This document shows positions 46,127-54,605 of a DNA stretch of 64,000 nt, piece by piece. Both the position numbers and the translations under genes were made by a program. Every line of letters begins with the position of its first letter. Position 1 is the stretch's first letter. The notes under the pieces are model-generated. The model ran no database searches. It was not told the DNA's origin and worked only from the letters and a program-made list of their open reading frames with translations. Origin of the DNA: Streptomyces sp. NBC_00083. Its GTDB lineage: Bacteria; Actinomycetota; Actinomycetes; Streptomycetales; Streptomycetaceae. The stretch lies in NCBI RefSeq assembly GCF_026343295.1, contig NZ_JAPELY010000001.1, positions 1,240,001 to 1,304,000 of the forward strand, in the 5' to 3' direction.

Positions 46127-46708
46127 GTGCCCACTCTGTTCCCCATCCGCCGCATAATCGTGGCGGTCGTCCTGTCCTGCGCCGTTCTGGTGTCGACGAC
46201 CGCCTGCGGAGGAGAGACCCGGTCCGACCGGACGCAGACCCAGAACGCCGCGCTCACCGCGGCCGAGAGCACCCCGTCGCCGAGCGCGTCGGCGGAGCGG
46301 CAGAAGCTCGCCAAGACCCGCTTCGTCGCCAACGCCGGACTCGCGGCGGGCGCCGCCTACCAGTGGATCATCAAGCCCTACAAGGCGGGCAAGTTCAAGA
46401 AGGGCACGAAGGGCCGTACGTTCGCCCTCGTCAAGGCCGGTCTGGCCGGCGCGTTCACGTACAACCGCCTGAAGGCGGCGTCCGAGAACGCCAAGGGCGA
46501 CCCGCTGCTCTCCAAAGCCGTCGCGCCGCTCACCTCGGGCATCGAATCGCTCAAGGGGCTGGGCAGCAAGCTGCGCAAGGGCGACGCGAACGACAGTGAC
46601 GTCGGCATGTTCGAGAACATGATCAACGGTGTGAAGGGCGCGGGCGAGAAGGCGGGCGCTCCGGTCAAGGACCAGGTGCCGTCGGCCGGCCAGCTCAGCG
46701 GTGGCTGA
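46127..46708 (+). CDS. Lipoprotein of unknown function
   Basis: A 193-residue lipoprotein: signal peptide IIVAVVLSCAVLVSTTACGG with lipobox Cys after STTA, a Ser/Pro-rich spacer (STPSPSASAE), then a basic helical domain with YQWIIKPYKAGKFKKGTKG and an end rich in Gly/Lys. No family recognised. GTG at 46127 has GGAGG upstream. Confidence 0.72.
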   Translation: MPTLFPIRRIIVAVVLSCAVLVSTTACGGETRSDRTQTQNAALTAAESTPSPSASAERQKLAKTRFVANAGLAAGAAYQWIIKPYKAGKFKKGTKGRTFALVKAGLAGAFTYNRLKAASENAKGDPLLSKAVAPLTSGIESLKGLGSKLRKGDANDSDVGMFENMINGVKGAGEKAGAPVKDQVPSAGQLSGG

Positions 46709-46717
46709 GCGGCTCGG

Positions 46718-47728
46718 CTAGGCGTTGAGCTCCGCGAGCGTGCGGAGCGTCGCAGGGTCCGGTGAGGTGACCAACAGGTCCGTCACCGGGCCCTTGCGCC
46801 ACAACTCCAGGCGTTCCGCGATGCGTTGGCGCGGCCCGACCAGGGAGATCTCGTCGGCGAACGCGTCCGGCACGGCGAGCACCGCCTCCTCGCGGCGGCC
46901 CGCGAGGAACAGCTCCTGGACGCGGCGGGCCGCGTCCTCGTACCCCATGCGCGCCATCAGATCGGCGTGGAAGTTGCGGGCCGCGTGGCCCATGCCGCCG
47001 ATGTAGAAGCCCAGCATCGCCTTGACCGGGAGCAGTCCTTCGGCGATGTCGTCGCAGACGTGCGCGCGCACCATGGGGGCGACCAGGAAGCCGTCGCGCA
47101 GCTCCGTCAGGGCGGCGGCGTACGCGTCGGTGCGGGTCGGCGACCAGTAGAGCGGGAGCCAGCCGTCGGCGATGCGGGTCGTCTGGGCGATGTTCTTGGG
47201 GCCCTCGGCGCCCAGGAGTACCGGGAGGTCGGGGCGCAGGGGGTGGGTGATGGCCTTGAGGGGTTTGCCGAGGCCCGTGCCGTCCGCGCCGCCGTAGGGA
47301 TGCGCGTGGAAGCGGCCGTCGAGCTCCACCGGCCCCTCGCGGCGCAGGACTTGGCGGATGACGTCGACGTACTCCCGGGTCGCGGTGAGCGGGCTCGACG
47401 GGAAGGGGCGCCCGTACCAGCCCTCCACGACCTGCGGCCCCGAGAGGCCGAGGCCCAGCATCATCCGGCCGCCCGAGAGGTGGTCCAGGGTGAGGGCGTG
47501 CATGGCGGTGGCGGTCGGGGTGCGGGCGGCCATCTGCGCGACGGCGGTGCCGAGCCGGATGCGGGAGGTGTGCGCGGCGATCCAGGTCAGCGGGGTGAAG
47601 GCGTCCGAGCCCCAGGCCTCCGCCGTCCACACCGAGTGGTAGCCGAACTCCTCGGCCGCGCGGGCCAGTTCGAGGTGGGCCGGGTTGGGGCCGCGTCCCC
47701 AGTAGCCGAGTGCGAGTCCCAGACGCAT
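46718..47728 (-). CDS. LLM-class F420-dependent oxidoreductase
   Basis: A 336-residue luciferase-like TIM-barrel enzyme: N-terminal LGLALGYWGRGPNPAHLELARAAEEFGYHSVWTAE, RIRLGTAVAQMAARTPTATAM and GRMMLGLGLSGPQVVEGWYG are hallmarks of actinobacterial F420-binding members. It likely uses reduced F420 as hydride donor on an unknown substrate. A perfect CTGACGGTCCGTCAG palindrome sits 42 bases upstream, linking it by motif to the acyl-CoA genes elsewhere in the window. Confidence 0.85.
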   Translation of the reverse strand: MRLGLALGYWGRGPNPAHLELARAAEEFGYHSVWTAEAWGSDAFTPLTWIAAHTSRIRLGTAVAQMAARTPTATAMHALTLDHLSGGRMMLGLGLSGPQVVEGWYGRPFPSSPLTATREYVDVIRQVLRREGPVELDGRFHAHPYGGADGTGLGKPLKAITHPLRPDLPVLLGAEGPKNIAQTTRIADGWLPLYWSPTRTDAYAAALTELRDGFLVAPMVRAHVCDDIAEGLLPVKAMLGFYIGGMGHAARNFHADLMARMGYEDAARRVQELFLAGRREEAVLAVPDAFADEISLVGPRQRIAERLELWRKGPVTDLLVTSPDPATLRTLAELNA

Positions 47729-47769
47729 GTGCCGCCCCCTTGAGGAGAACCGGACCGGCCCGCCACGAT

Positions 47770-47784
47770 CTGACGGTCCGTCAG
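47770..47784. promoter_or_regulatory. CTGACGnnnCGTCAG-type inverted repeat (copy 2)
   Basis: CTGACGGTCCGTCAG is a perfect inverted repeat 42 bases before the LLM oxidoreductase start. Confidence 0.55.
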
Positions 47785-47798
47785 GGGACTGTAGGGCA

Positions 47799-47831
47799 AC
47801 GGCCCCCCGCCCGGAAGGGGCGGGGGGCCGT
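47799..47831 (-). terminator. Hairpin terminator after the DUF5336 gene
   Basis: A 14-bp perfect stem, ACGGCCCCCCGCCC with GGGCGGGGGGCCGT and a 5-base loop, lies 18 bases beyond the stop of the leftward DUF5336 gene. Confidence 0.75.
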
Positions 47832-47848
47832 CGTGGAGCGGGTGCGGA

Positions 47849-48709
47849 TCAGCCGCGCTGGATGCCCGTGGTGTCCTGAAGGACGCCGCGGCGGCCGTCC
47901 TGCGTCTGGGCCACCAGGCCGGGACCGCGCTGGTCGACCGCCAGGTACCAGGTACCCGGGGCGAGTTCGGCGATCGGGGTCGGCGAGCCGTCCTCCGCGT
48001 ACAGCGGGCGGGCGACGGGGACCGCGAACCAGAACGGGGCGAAGTCGCCGGCCGGGGCGGCCGCGGCGGCGGGCTGCGCCTGGCTGTCCTTGTTCAGGTC
48101 GGCTGCCGGAGCCTGCGCCCCGAACGGCTGGGCCTGGGCGGCCTGCTGGCCACCGAGGCTCGGGTCGCCGGGGTGGGCGCCGTAGGGCTGCTGCTGGGCG
48201 GCGCCGGGGTAGCCGTAGCCACCGGCCGGCTGGGCCGCGCCCGGGTAGCCGTAGGCCGCCGGGGCGGCGGGGCTCGGGGTGCCCATCAGCGGCGCCTTGA
48301 GCGCGCCGACCAGCGGCGAGGCGACCGCGGCGGCGGCGAGCACCAGCGCGGCGATGAGGCCGAGGATCATGCCGGCGCCCGAGCCGTGCGCGTCGATGAT
48401 GGTCCAGAACGCGGTCCAGGCGGAGAAGACGGTGAACGCGACACCGAACTGCGTGAGGTCGAGCCCCGCGATCTGCTTGGGCTGCGGCAGCGAACGGCCG
48501 ACGACGACCAGCACCGCACCGATGATGCCTGCGAGGAACATGCTCATCAGGAGCGAGAGCGAGTCCCAGGCGTTCGGCTCGTCGATGCTCGGGCAGAACT
48601 GCCCGGAACAGCTGGGAGCGGACGTGAGACTCAGGAACGAGGCGATGAACAGCACCACCGCGGCGCCGATCACCACGCCGTCGCCTCGTGTGAGGGAGCG
48701 GATGTTCAC
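47849..48709 (-). CDS. DUF5336-type membrane protein with Pro/Gly/Tyr-rich tail
   Basis: A 286-residue protein: four membrane helices in the first 150 residues (VVIGAAVVLFIASFLSLTS with a cysteine pair in SCSGQFC outside, then MSMFLAGIIGAVLVVVG and so on), a repetitive AAYGYPGAAQPAGGYGYPG region and a small C-terminal domain (AELAPGTWYLAVDQRGPGLV). Function unknown. Possibly a cell-envelope stress protein. Ends before a strong terminator. Confidence 0.78.
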   Translation of the reverse strand: MNIRSLTRGDGVVIGAAVVLFIASFLSLTSAPSCSGQFCPSIDEPNAWDSLSLLMSMFLAGIIGAVLVVVGRSLPQPKQIAGLDLTQFGVAFTVFSAWTAFWTIIDAHGSGAGMILGLIAALVLAAAAVASPLVGALKAPLMGTPSPAAPAAYGYPGAAQPAGGYGYPGAAQQQPYGAHPGDPSLGGQQAAQAQPFGAQAPAADLNKDSQAQPAAAAAPAGDFAPFWFAVPVARPLYAEDGSPTPIAELAPGTWYLAVDQRGPGLVAQTQDGRRGVLQDTTGIQRG

Positions 48710-48853
48710 GTAAAAGTCCTCTTTTATGTCGTCTCGTCGGGGCGGTCATCGCTGCCGCCGGTGTACGTGCACACGGCGTGAAGCTCTAGGTGGTTCCCCC
48801 TGTTACGGAGAATCTATCGTCTGGATCTGTGGGCCGTACGGCGGGTCGGGAGC

Positions 48854-49816
48854 CTACCCGCCCAGGAACGCCATAATGCCGTCGGCGATGCCCTGGGCCG
48901 CCTTCTGGTGCCAGTCCGTGCTCTTGAGGAGCCCGGAATCCCGGGAATCGCGCATGTTGCCGCACTCGATGAACACCTTCGGAACGGTCGACAGATTGAG
49001 CCCGCCGAGGTCGCTGCGAACGTCCAGGGCGGTGCCGTCGCCCACGTAGTTGGAGGCGTTCATGCCGGTGTCCTGGACGAACTTCCCCGCGATCCGCACA
49101 CCGAGTTCACGCGAAGGCCCCACGATCGGGGCGGTGTCGGCGGCGCCGCCCTTCACGTTCGCGGGCAGGATGACGTGGAAGCCGCGCTGGCCCTGGGCCG
49201 CGCCGTCCGCGTGCACCGAGACGACGGCGTCCGCCTTCGCCCGATTGCCGATCCGGGCCCGCTCGTCCACACACGGCCCGAATGTCCGGTCGCCGTTCTG
49301 CGTGAAGATCACCTTGGCGCCCTGCTTTTCGAGGATCGCCCTGATCCGGTGCGACACATCGAGCGTGAACTCGGCTTCCGTATAACCGTCGTTGGTCTCG
49401 GTGCCGGTGGTGTCGCATTCCTTCTCGTTCGTTCCGATGTCCACCGGCTCATTGATCTCTTTTGTATGCCGGAAATTATTCGGATTGTGACCCGGGTCGA
49501 TGACGACGGTCTTTCCGGCGAGCGCTCCGGTGCCGGATCCGCCCTGCGGCGGAGCCGACGGCGCGGACGAGCCGGGGCGCGGGGAGCCCGACACCGTCAG
49601 GGTCGCGGTGCCGGCCCCGGGGGGCGACGACGGCGCGCCGTGGCTGGGCAGCGCCTTCGGCGGCTTGTCGTCCTGCCTACCGTGGTCGGCCATCGCCTGC
49701 GAGACCAGCCAGCCCGCGAGGACGGTCGGCGCCAGGGCGGCGAGGGTGACGAGGGCCCGGCGGCGCCCGCGGCGCGACCGGCTGTCCGGATTCGATGACT
49801 CGCTGTCGTACGACAC
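48854..49816 (-). CDS. N-acetylmuramoyl-L-alanine amidase (Amidase_3)
   Basis: A 320-residue zinc amidase that cuts the peptide from muramic acid. A cytoplasmic basic start and one anchor helix (LVTLAALAPTVLAGWLVSQA) precede a Ser/Pro-rich linker and the Amidase_3 core: TVVIDPGHNPNN (zinc His), YTEAEFTLDVSHRIRAIL (zinc Glu), VVSVHADGAAQGQRGFHVIL (zinc His) and the catalytic Glu in VPKVFIECGNMRD. GTG at 49816 is the start. Acts outside the membrane in cell-wall turnover. Confidence 0.9.
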   Translation of the reverse strand: MSYDSESSNPDSRSRRGRRRALVTLAALAPTVLAGWLVSQAMADHGRQDDKPPKALPSHGAPSSPPGAGTATLTVSGSPRPGSSAPSAPPQGGSGTGALAGKTVVIDPGHNPNNFRHTKEINEPVDIGTNEKECDTTGTETNDGYTEAEFTLDVSHRIRAILEKQGAKVIFTQNGDRTFGPCVDERARIGNRAKADAVVSVHADGAAQGQRGFHVILPANVKGGAADTAPIVGPSRELGVRIAGKFVQDTGMNASNYVGDGTALDVRSDLGGLNLSTVPKVFIECGNMRDSRDSGLLKSTDWHQKAAQGIADGIMAFLGG

Positions 49817-49885
49817 GGGTGCGATGCTAGGCCGTCGCTCCGGGATCGTGCCTGATCCGCGCCGCGCCGCGGGCGCCCCGGGGGG

Positions 49886-50533
49886 TCACAGCGCGGCGGA
49901 CGTCCTGCGCAGGACCCGCAGCGAGTCGGTCGCCGAGACCTCGGTGAACGCGCCGGATTCGAGGGCCCGCAGGTAGATGCGGTACGGGGCCTGGCCGGTG
50001 AACTCGTCCACCGGGTCGGGGAAGACGTCATGGATGACCAGGGTGCCGCCCTCGGCGAGCTTCGGCGCCCAGCCCTCGTAGTCGGCGGTGGCGTGCTCGT
50101 CGGTGTGGCCCCCGTCGATGAAGACGAGGCCGAGCCGCCCGCCCCACACCCGCGCCGCCTGCGGCGAGCGCCCGACCACCGCGATCACATGGTCCTCCAG
50201 GCCGGCGGCGTGCAGGGTCCGCCGGAAGGTGGGGAGCGTGTCCATGCGTCCCACCTCGGCGTCGACGACCGTCGGGTCGTGGTACTCCCAGCCCGGCTGC
50301 TGCTCCTCGCTGCCGCGGTGGTGGTCGACGGTGACCGCGACCGTGCCGGACTCGCGGGCCGCCTCCGCGAGCAGGATCGTGGAGCGCCCGCAGTAGGTGC
50401 CGACCTCCAGGAGCGGGAGCCCGAGCGTCCCGGCCGTGGTGGCCGCCTCGTACAGCGCCAGTCCTTCCTTCACGGGCATGAAGCCCTTCGCCGCTTCGAA
50501 GGCGGCCAGGATGTGCGGCGTGGGAGAGGCCAC
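49886..50533 (-). CDS. Class I SAM-dependent methyltransferase
   Basis: A 215-residue methyltransferase-like protein with LLEVGTYCGRSTILLAEAARE (SAM loop), TVDHHRGSEEQQPGWEYHD, LVFIDGGHTDEHATADYEGW and GGTLVIHDVFPDP. This pattern is the Methyltransf_24 group, often O-methyl or cephalosporin hydroxylase-like. Substrate unknown. GTG at 50533 is preferred over an upstream ATG in low-complexity sequence. Confidence 0.8.
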   Translation of the reverse strand: MASPTPHILAAFEAAKGFMPVKEGLALYEAATTAGTLGLPLLEVGTYCGRSTILLAEAARESGTVAVTVDHHRGSEEQQPGWEYHDPTVVDAEVGRMDTLPTFRRTLHAAGLEDHVIAVVGRSPQAARVWGGRLGLVFIDGGHTDEHATADYEGWAPKLAEGGTLVIHDVFPDPVDEFTGQAPYRIYLRALESGAFTEVSATDSLRVLRRTSAAL

Positions 50534-50609
50534 GGTCCGGCTCCTCTGAGTCGTAGGTATGGGCGCCCCCATGGTGCCGCACACCCCCGACCCCGCTTCC
50601 CTCCGGGCC

Positions 50610-50690
50610 ACCCCGCCCCCCTGCGGCTCCGCCCCGGACCCCGTTCGCGCCCGAAGGGCGCTCGTCCTCAGACGCCGGACGGGCCGAGGG
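50610..50690. repeat. Partial copy of the Streptomyces intergenic repeat
   Basis: Carries GCGGCTCCGCCCCGGACCCC and CTCGTCCTCAGACGCCGGACGGG, as in the 20.9-21.7 kb array. Confidence 0.75.
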
Positions 50691-50730
50691 CGCGCGTGCT
50701 GCCCGGCACCCCGCCAAGGTCGCCCGCCAT

Positions 50731-50745
50731 CTGACCTTCCGTCAG
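50731..50745. promoter_or_regulatory. CTGACGnnnCGTCAG-type inverted repeat (copy 3)
   Basis: CTGACCTTCCGTCAG, just 2 bases before the KstR-type box of the fused acyl-CoA dehydrogenase promoter. Confidence 0.5.
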
Positions 50746-50747
50746 AA

Positions 50748-50761
50748 TGGAACGTGTTCTA
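50748..50761. promoter_or_regulatory. KstR-type operator, fused acyl-CoA dehydrogenase promoter
   Basis: TGGAACGTGTTCTA matches TnnAACnnGTTnnA exactly, 41 bases before the start codon. Confidence 0.75.
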
Positions 50762-50802
50762 CTCTGACGCCGTTCCGGTCCGGCCGACGGGTGAGGGCGT
50801 AC

Positions 50803-52965
50803 ATGGGCATCGCGATCACACAAGAACAGCGGGAGCTCGCCGCCGCGGTACGCGGCCGGCTCGCGCGGACCGTGCCGGTGGACGAGGTGCGCAAACTCCT
50901 CGACGCCCCCGGACCGACGGGCTCCCGGCCGCCGTACTGGGACGCGCTCGTCGAGCAGGGGCTGCTCGGCATCCACCTCGGTGCGGAGTTCGGCGGGGGC
51001 GGGCTGCCCGAGCTCGCCGTCGTTCTGGAGGAGGCCGGCCGCGCGCTGCTGCCCGGACCGTATCTGTCCACGGTGCTCGCCGCGGAGCTGCTCCGCAGGG
51101 CGGGAGTCCACGACGACCTCGTCGCCGACCTCGCCGAAGGGCGCAGGACCGCCGCCGTGGCACTCGGCACGGGCACCCTCACCGCCGGCGCGCGCGACGG
51201 AGCCCGGCTCCTCGACGGCGCGGCCCCGCCCGTACTCGCCGCCGCCCAGGCCGAGTTGGTGATCCTCGCCGCCTCGCAGGGAGACCGTACGGTGTGGCTC
51301 GCCGTGGACGCCGACGCCCTGCGGATCACCGCGCACCGCGGCGCCGACCCCACCCGCCCCACCGCCGACGTCGTGGCCGACCGCGTCGTGGTCCCGGCCG
51401 GCCGCGTCCTCGACGTGGACGCCGACCTGGTCCACGACCTCGCCGCCCTGCTGTTCTCGGCCGAGGCCTGCGGCACCGCCGCCCGCGCCCTGGAGACCGC
51501 CGCCTCCTACGCCAAGGTGCGCGAGCAGTTCGGCCGGCCCATCGGGCGGTTCCAGGCCGTCAAACACCTCTGCGCCGACATGCTCGTACGCCTCGAACAG
51601 GCCCGCGCCCTGGTGTGGGACGCGGCCCGCGCCATGGACGAGCCCCCCGAGGTGCGCGGCCTCGCCGCCTCGCTCGCCGCGGCCACCGCGCTCGACGCCG
51701 CGTTCACCTGCGCCAAGGACTGCGTGCAGATCCTCGGCGGCATCGGCTTCACCTGGGAGCACGACGCCCATCTGTATCTGCGCCGCGCCCTCGTCGCCCG
51801 CCAGCTGCTCGGCGCGGGCGACACCCACCGGCTGCGGGCCGTCCGCCTCGCCGCCGCCGGCGCCCGCAGGGAGCTGCGCCTCCAACTGCCGTCCGAGGCG
51901 GAGAACTTCCGCCCGGCGGCGCGCGCGGCGGCCGAAGCGGTACGGGGCCTCGACCCCGGCGCCGCCCGCCGCGCCCTCGCCCCCACCGGCTACGCCGCCC
52001 CGCACCTGCCCGCGCCGTACGGTCTCGGCGCCGGACCGGTCCAACAGCTCGTCATACAGGAGGAGTTGAGGCGCGCCGGGGTCAAGGTGAGCGACCTCGG
52101 CATCGCGACCTGGGTGGTGCCCTCGCTCCTCGCGTACGGCACCGGCCCCCAGCAGGACCGCTTCCTGGCCCCCACCCTGCGCGGCGAACTCCTGTGGTGC
52201 CAGCTCTTCTCCGAACCCGGCGCCGGCTCCGACCTCGCCTCGCTGCGCACCAAGGCCGAGCGCACCCCCGACGGCGGCTGGCGCGTCACCGGACAGAAGG
52301 TGTGGACGAGCGCCGCGCAATGGGCCGACTACGGCATCCTGCTCGCCCGCACCGACCCGGACGCCCCCAAGCACCAGGGGCTCACCTACTTCCTCGTCGA
52401 CATGAAGCGCGCCGAGGGCGTCGACATCCGCCCCCTGAAGGAGATCACCGGCGACTCCCTCTTCAACGAGGTCTACTTCGACGGGGCGCTGCTCCCCGCC
52501 GACGCCGTCGTCGGCGAGGTGAACGGCGGCTGGCGGGTCGCCCGCAACACCCTGGGCAACGAACGGGTCCACATGGCCGACCAGGTCGCCTTCGACACCG
52601 GCCTCGAAGCGCTGATCGGCCGCGCCGCGGGGCTCGACGGGGCGTGCCGGGCGCGGATCGGCGCGCTCGCCGCGGAGGCGCACGCGCTGGCCTGCATCGG
52701 ACTCCGCACCACCATGCAGCAGGTGTCGGGCCTGGAACCCGGCGCCGGTGCCAGCCTGCGCAAGCTCATCCAGACCCCGCACCAGCAGAAGGTCGCCGAA
52801 CTCGCCCTCGAACTCCTCGGCCCCGAGGGCGCGTCCGCCGAGGGAGCGGGCGAGCGGGCCGTGCACGGCTTCCTCATGGCGCGCTGCCTGACCATCGCGG
52901 GCGGCACCACCCAGGTCCAGCTCAACGTCGTCGCCGAGCGCATCCTCGGCCTGCCCCGAGACTGA
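50803..52965 (+). CDS. Fused two-domain acyl-CoA dehydrogenase (FadE34/ChsE3-like)
   Basis: A 720-residue protein with two acyl-CoA dehydrogenase modules. The N half (about 1-345) ends AKVREQFGRPIGRFQAVKHL and DCVQILGGIGFTWEHDAHLY; the C half (370-720) carries CQLFSEPGAGSDLASLRTKAE, the FAD/substrate strand VTGQKVWTSAAQWADYGILL and IAGGTTQVQLNVVAERILG. Mycobacterial FadE34, the steroid side-chain dehydrogenase next to kstR there, is likewise a single ~710-residue fusion of the usual alpha-beta pair. Start ATG 50803. It heads a two-gene operon with the Ltp1-like thiolase. Confidence 0.87.
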   Translation: MGIAITQEQRELAAAVRGRLARTVPVDEVRKLLDAPGPTGSRPPYWDALVEQGLLGIHLGAEFGGGGLPELAVVLEEAGRALLPGPYLSTVLAAELLRRAGVHDDLVADLAEGRRTAAVALGTGTLTAGARDGARLLDGAAPPVLAAAQAELVILAASQGDRTVWLAVDADALRITAHRGADPTRPTADVVADRVVVPAGRVLDVDADLVHDLAALLFSAEACGTAARALETAASYAKVREQFGRPIGRFQAVKHLCADMLVRLEQARALVWDAARAMDEPPEVRGLAASLAAATALDAAFTCAKDCVQILGGIGFTWEHDAHLYLRRALVARQLLGAGDTHRLRAVRLAAAGARRELRLQLPSEAENFRPAARAAAEAVRGLDPGAARRALAPTGYAAPHLPAPYGLGAGPVQQLVIQEELRRAGVKVSDLGIATWVVPSLLAYGTGPQQDRFLAPTLRGELLWCQLFSEPGAGSDLASLRTKAERTPDGGWRVTGQKVWTSAAQWADYGILLARTDPDAPKHQGLTYFLVDMKRAEGVDIRPLKEITGDSLFNEVYFDGALLPADAVVGEVNGGWRVARNTLGNERVHMADQVAFDTGLEALIGRAAGLDGACRARIGALAAEAHALACIGLRTTMQQVSGLEPGAGASLRKLIQTPHQQKVAELALELLGPEGASAEGAGERAVHGFLMARCLTIAGGTTQVQLNVVAERILGLPRD

Positions 52966-52998
52966 CTCCCCCGAGACTGACTTCCCCCGAGACTGAAG
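52953..52998. repeat. Triplicated 15-16-base repeat over a stop codon
   Basis: Three imperfect copies of CCCCCGAGACTGACT; the first contains the stop codon of the dehydrogenase gene and the others fill the gap before the thiolase gene. Confidence 0.8.
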
Positions 52999-53010
52999 GG
53001 TCCCGTTGTC

Positions 53011-54210
53011 GTGAAGAGTGCGATGAAGAGCTACATCGTCGGTGTCGGCATGACCAGGTTCGAGAAGCCGGAATCCCGCGACTGGCAGTACTGGGACATG
53101 GCGAAGGAGGCGGGCGGCGCGGCGCTCGCGGACGCGGGCATCGGCTACGACCAGGTGGAGCAGGTCCCCGTCGGCTACTGCTTCCAGGCGTCCACCGCCG
53201 GTCAACGCGCCGTCTACGAAATGGGGTTGACCGGCATTCCGGTCTACAACGTCAACAACAACTGCGCGACCGGGTCGAGCGCGCTGATGATGGCGCGGCA
53301 GTTCGTGGAGGGTGGCGCGAGCGACTGCGTCCTCGCGCTCGGCTTCGAGAAGATGAAGCGGGGCGCGCTCGGCGGCGGATCGGACGGCGGCGACTTCGCG
53401 ACGTCGCCGGTGGCCCGGCACTACGGCGTCATGGCGGCGCGCCACGGCTTCGAGATGACGCCGCCCACCGCGCAGATCTTCGGCAACGCGGCGCGCGAAC
53501 ACATGGAGCGGTACGGGACGACGGCGGCGCAGCTCGCCGCGGTCGGCGCCAAGAACCACCGGCACTCGGTGAACAACCCCAACGCGCAGTTCCAGGAGCC
53601 CTATTCGGTGGAGGAGATCCTCGCGGCGAGGACCATCCACCGGCCGCTGACCAAGCTCCAGTGCTCACCGACCTCGGACGGGGCCGCGGCGGCGGTCGTC
53701 GTCTCGGAGCGGTTCGTGGAGCGGCACGGCCTGGCGGACCAGGCGGTCGAGATCGCCGGCCAGTCGATGACCACCGACACCGAGGAGTCCTTCGCGTCGG
53801 GGAGCTGTATCGACGCGGTGGGGGCTCCGATGTCCCGCGAGGCCGGGCGGCAGGCGTTCGAGCGGGCGGGGCTCGGCATCGAGGACATCGATGTCGTCGA
53901 ACTGCACGACTGCTTCTCGATCAACGAGCTGCTGACGTACGAGGCGCTCGGGATGTGCGCGCCGGGGGAGTCGGGCAAGCTCGTCGAATCCGGCGCGACG
54001 ACGTACGGCGGGCGCTGGGTGGTCAACCCGTCCGGGGGCCTGATCTCCAAGGGCCACCCGCTGGGCGCGACGGGGCTCGCCCAGGCGGCGGAGCTGGTGT
54101 GGCAGCTGAGAGGCGAGGCGGGCCCGCGCCAGGTGCAGGGTGCGCGGGTGGGCCTCGCCCACAACATAGGCCTGGGCGGCGCGGCGGTGGTGACGCTGCT
54201 GCGCCGCTGA
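53011..54210 (+). CDS. Ltp1/SCP-x-type thiolase-like lipid-transfer protein
   Basis: A 399-residue thiolase-fold protein close to mycobacterial Ltp1 ([93 protein letters not shown]). The Cys of NNNCATG and His of [11 protein letters not shown] and KGHPLGATG fit the SCP-x active site. Related proteins act as thiolases or as retro-aldolases that remove side-chain acyl units with a DUF35 partner; no DUF35 gene is adjacent. Start GTG 53011, 45 bases after fadE34-like. Confidence 0.86.
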   Translation: MKSAMKSYIVGVGMTRFEKPESRDWQYWDMAKEAGGAALADAGIGYDQVEQVPVGYCFQASTAGQRAVYEMGLTGIPVYNVNNNCATGSSALMMARQFVEGGASDCVLALGFEKMKRGALGGGSDGGDFATSPVARHYGVMAARHGFEMTPPTAQIFGNAAREHMERYGTTAAQLAAVGAKNHRHSVNNPNAQFQEPYSVEEILAARTIHRPLTKLQCSPTSDGAAAAVVVSERFVERHGLADQAVEIAGQSMTTDTEESFASGSCIDAVGAPMSREAGRQAFERAGLGIEDIDVVELHDCFSINELLTYEALGMCAPGESGKLVESGATTYGGRWVVNPSGGLISKGHPLGATGLAQAAELVWQLRGEAGPRQVQGARVGLAHNIGLGGAAVVTLLRR

Positions 54211-54234
54211 GTTCCCCTCGGTCCATGCCGCCCG

Positions 54235-54560
54235 GCACCAGTCCCGCTCAGGGGCGCGGGGAACTGCGCGAGAAGCGACCACGGTCCGCAGAGACTTCCC
54301 CCCCCCGGAGGGTTCAGGGAAGGGGCGGGGCGGGGCCATCTCCGGGGCCTGGGGCCTGCCCCAGTGACCCCGGGCGGCCCTCGGCTGCGGACCGTGCGTG
54401 GCTGGTCGTGCCCCCGCGGTGGAGCCGCGCGATGGGTACAGCCCCGCGCCCCTGATAGGGCACCCGGCATGCCAAGCCGGTCGCGCCCTCGCGGTGGAGC
54501 CGCGCGATGGGTACAGCCCCGCGCCCCTGGTGGGGCACCCGGCACCCGCCGGCCGTGCCC
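54235..54560. repeat. Intergenic repeats: GGGAACTGCGC box and a 70-base direct repeat
   Basis: GGGGCGCGGGGAACTGCGCG at 54252 belongs to the genus-wide repeat. Between about 54420 and 54545 a unit with GGTGGAGCCGCGCGATGGG and ACAGCCCCGCGCCCCTG, then GGGCACCCGGCA, is present twice, about 75 bases apart. No gene seen. Confidence 0.8.
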
Positions 54561-54605
54561 CCGCGTGGGGAAAGGGCGGGTAATGGGTGGGCCCCGCGTG
54601 CGACC

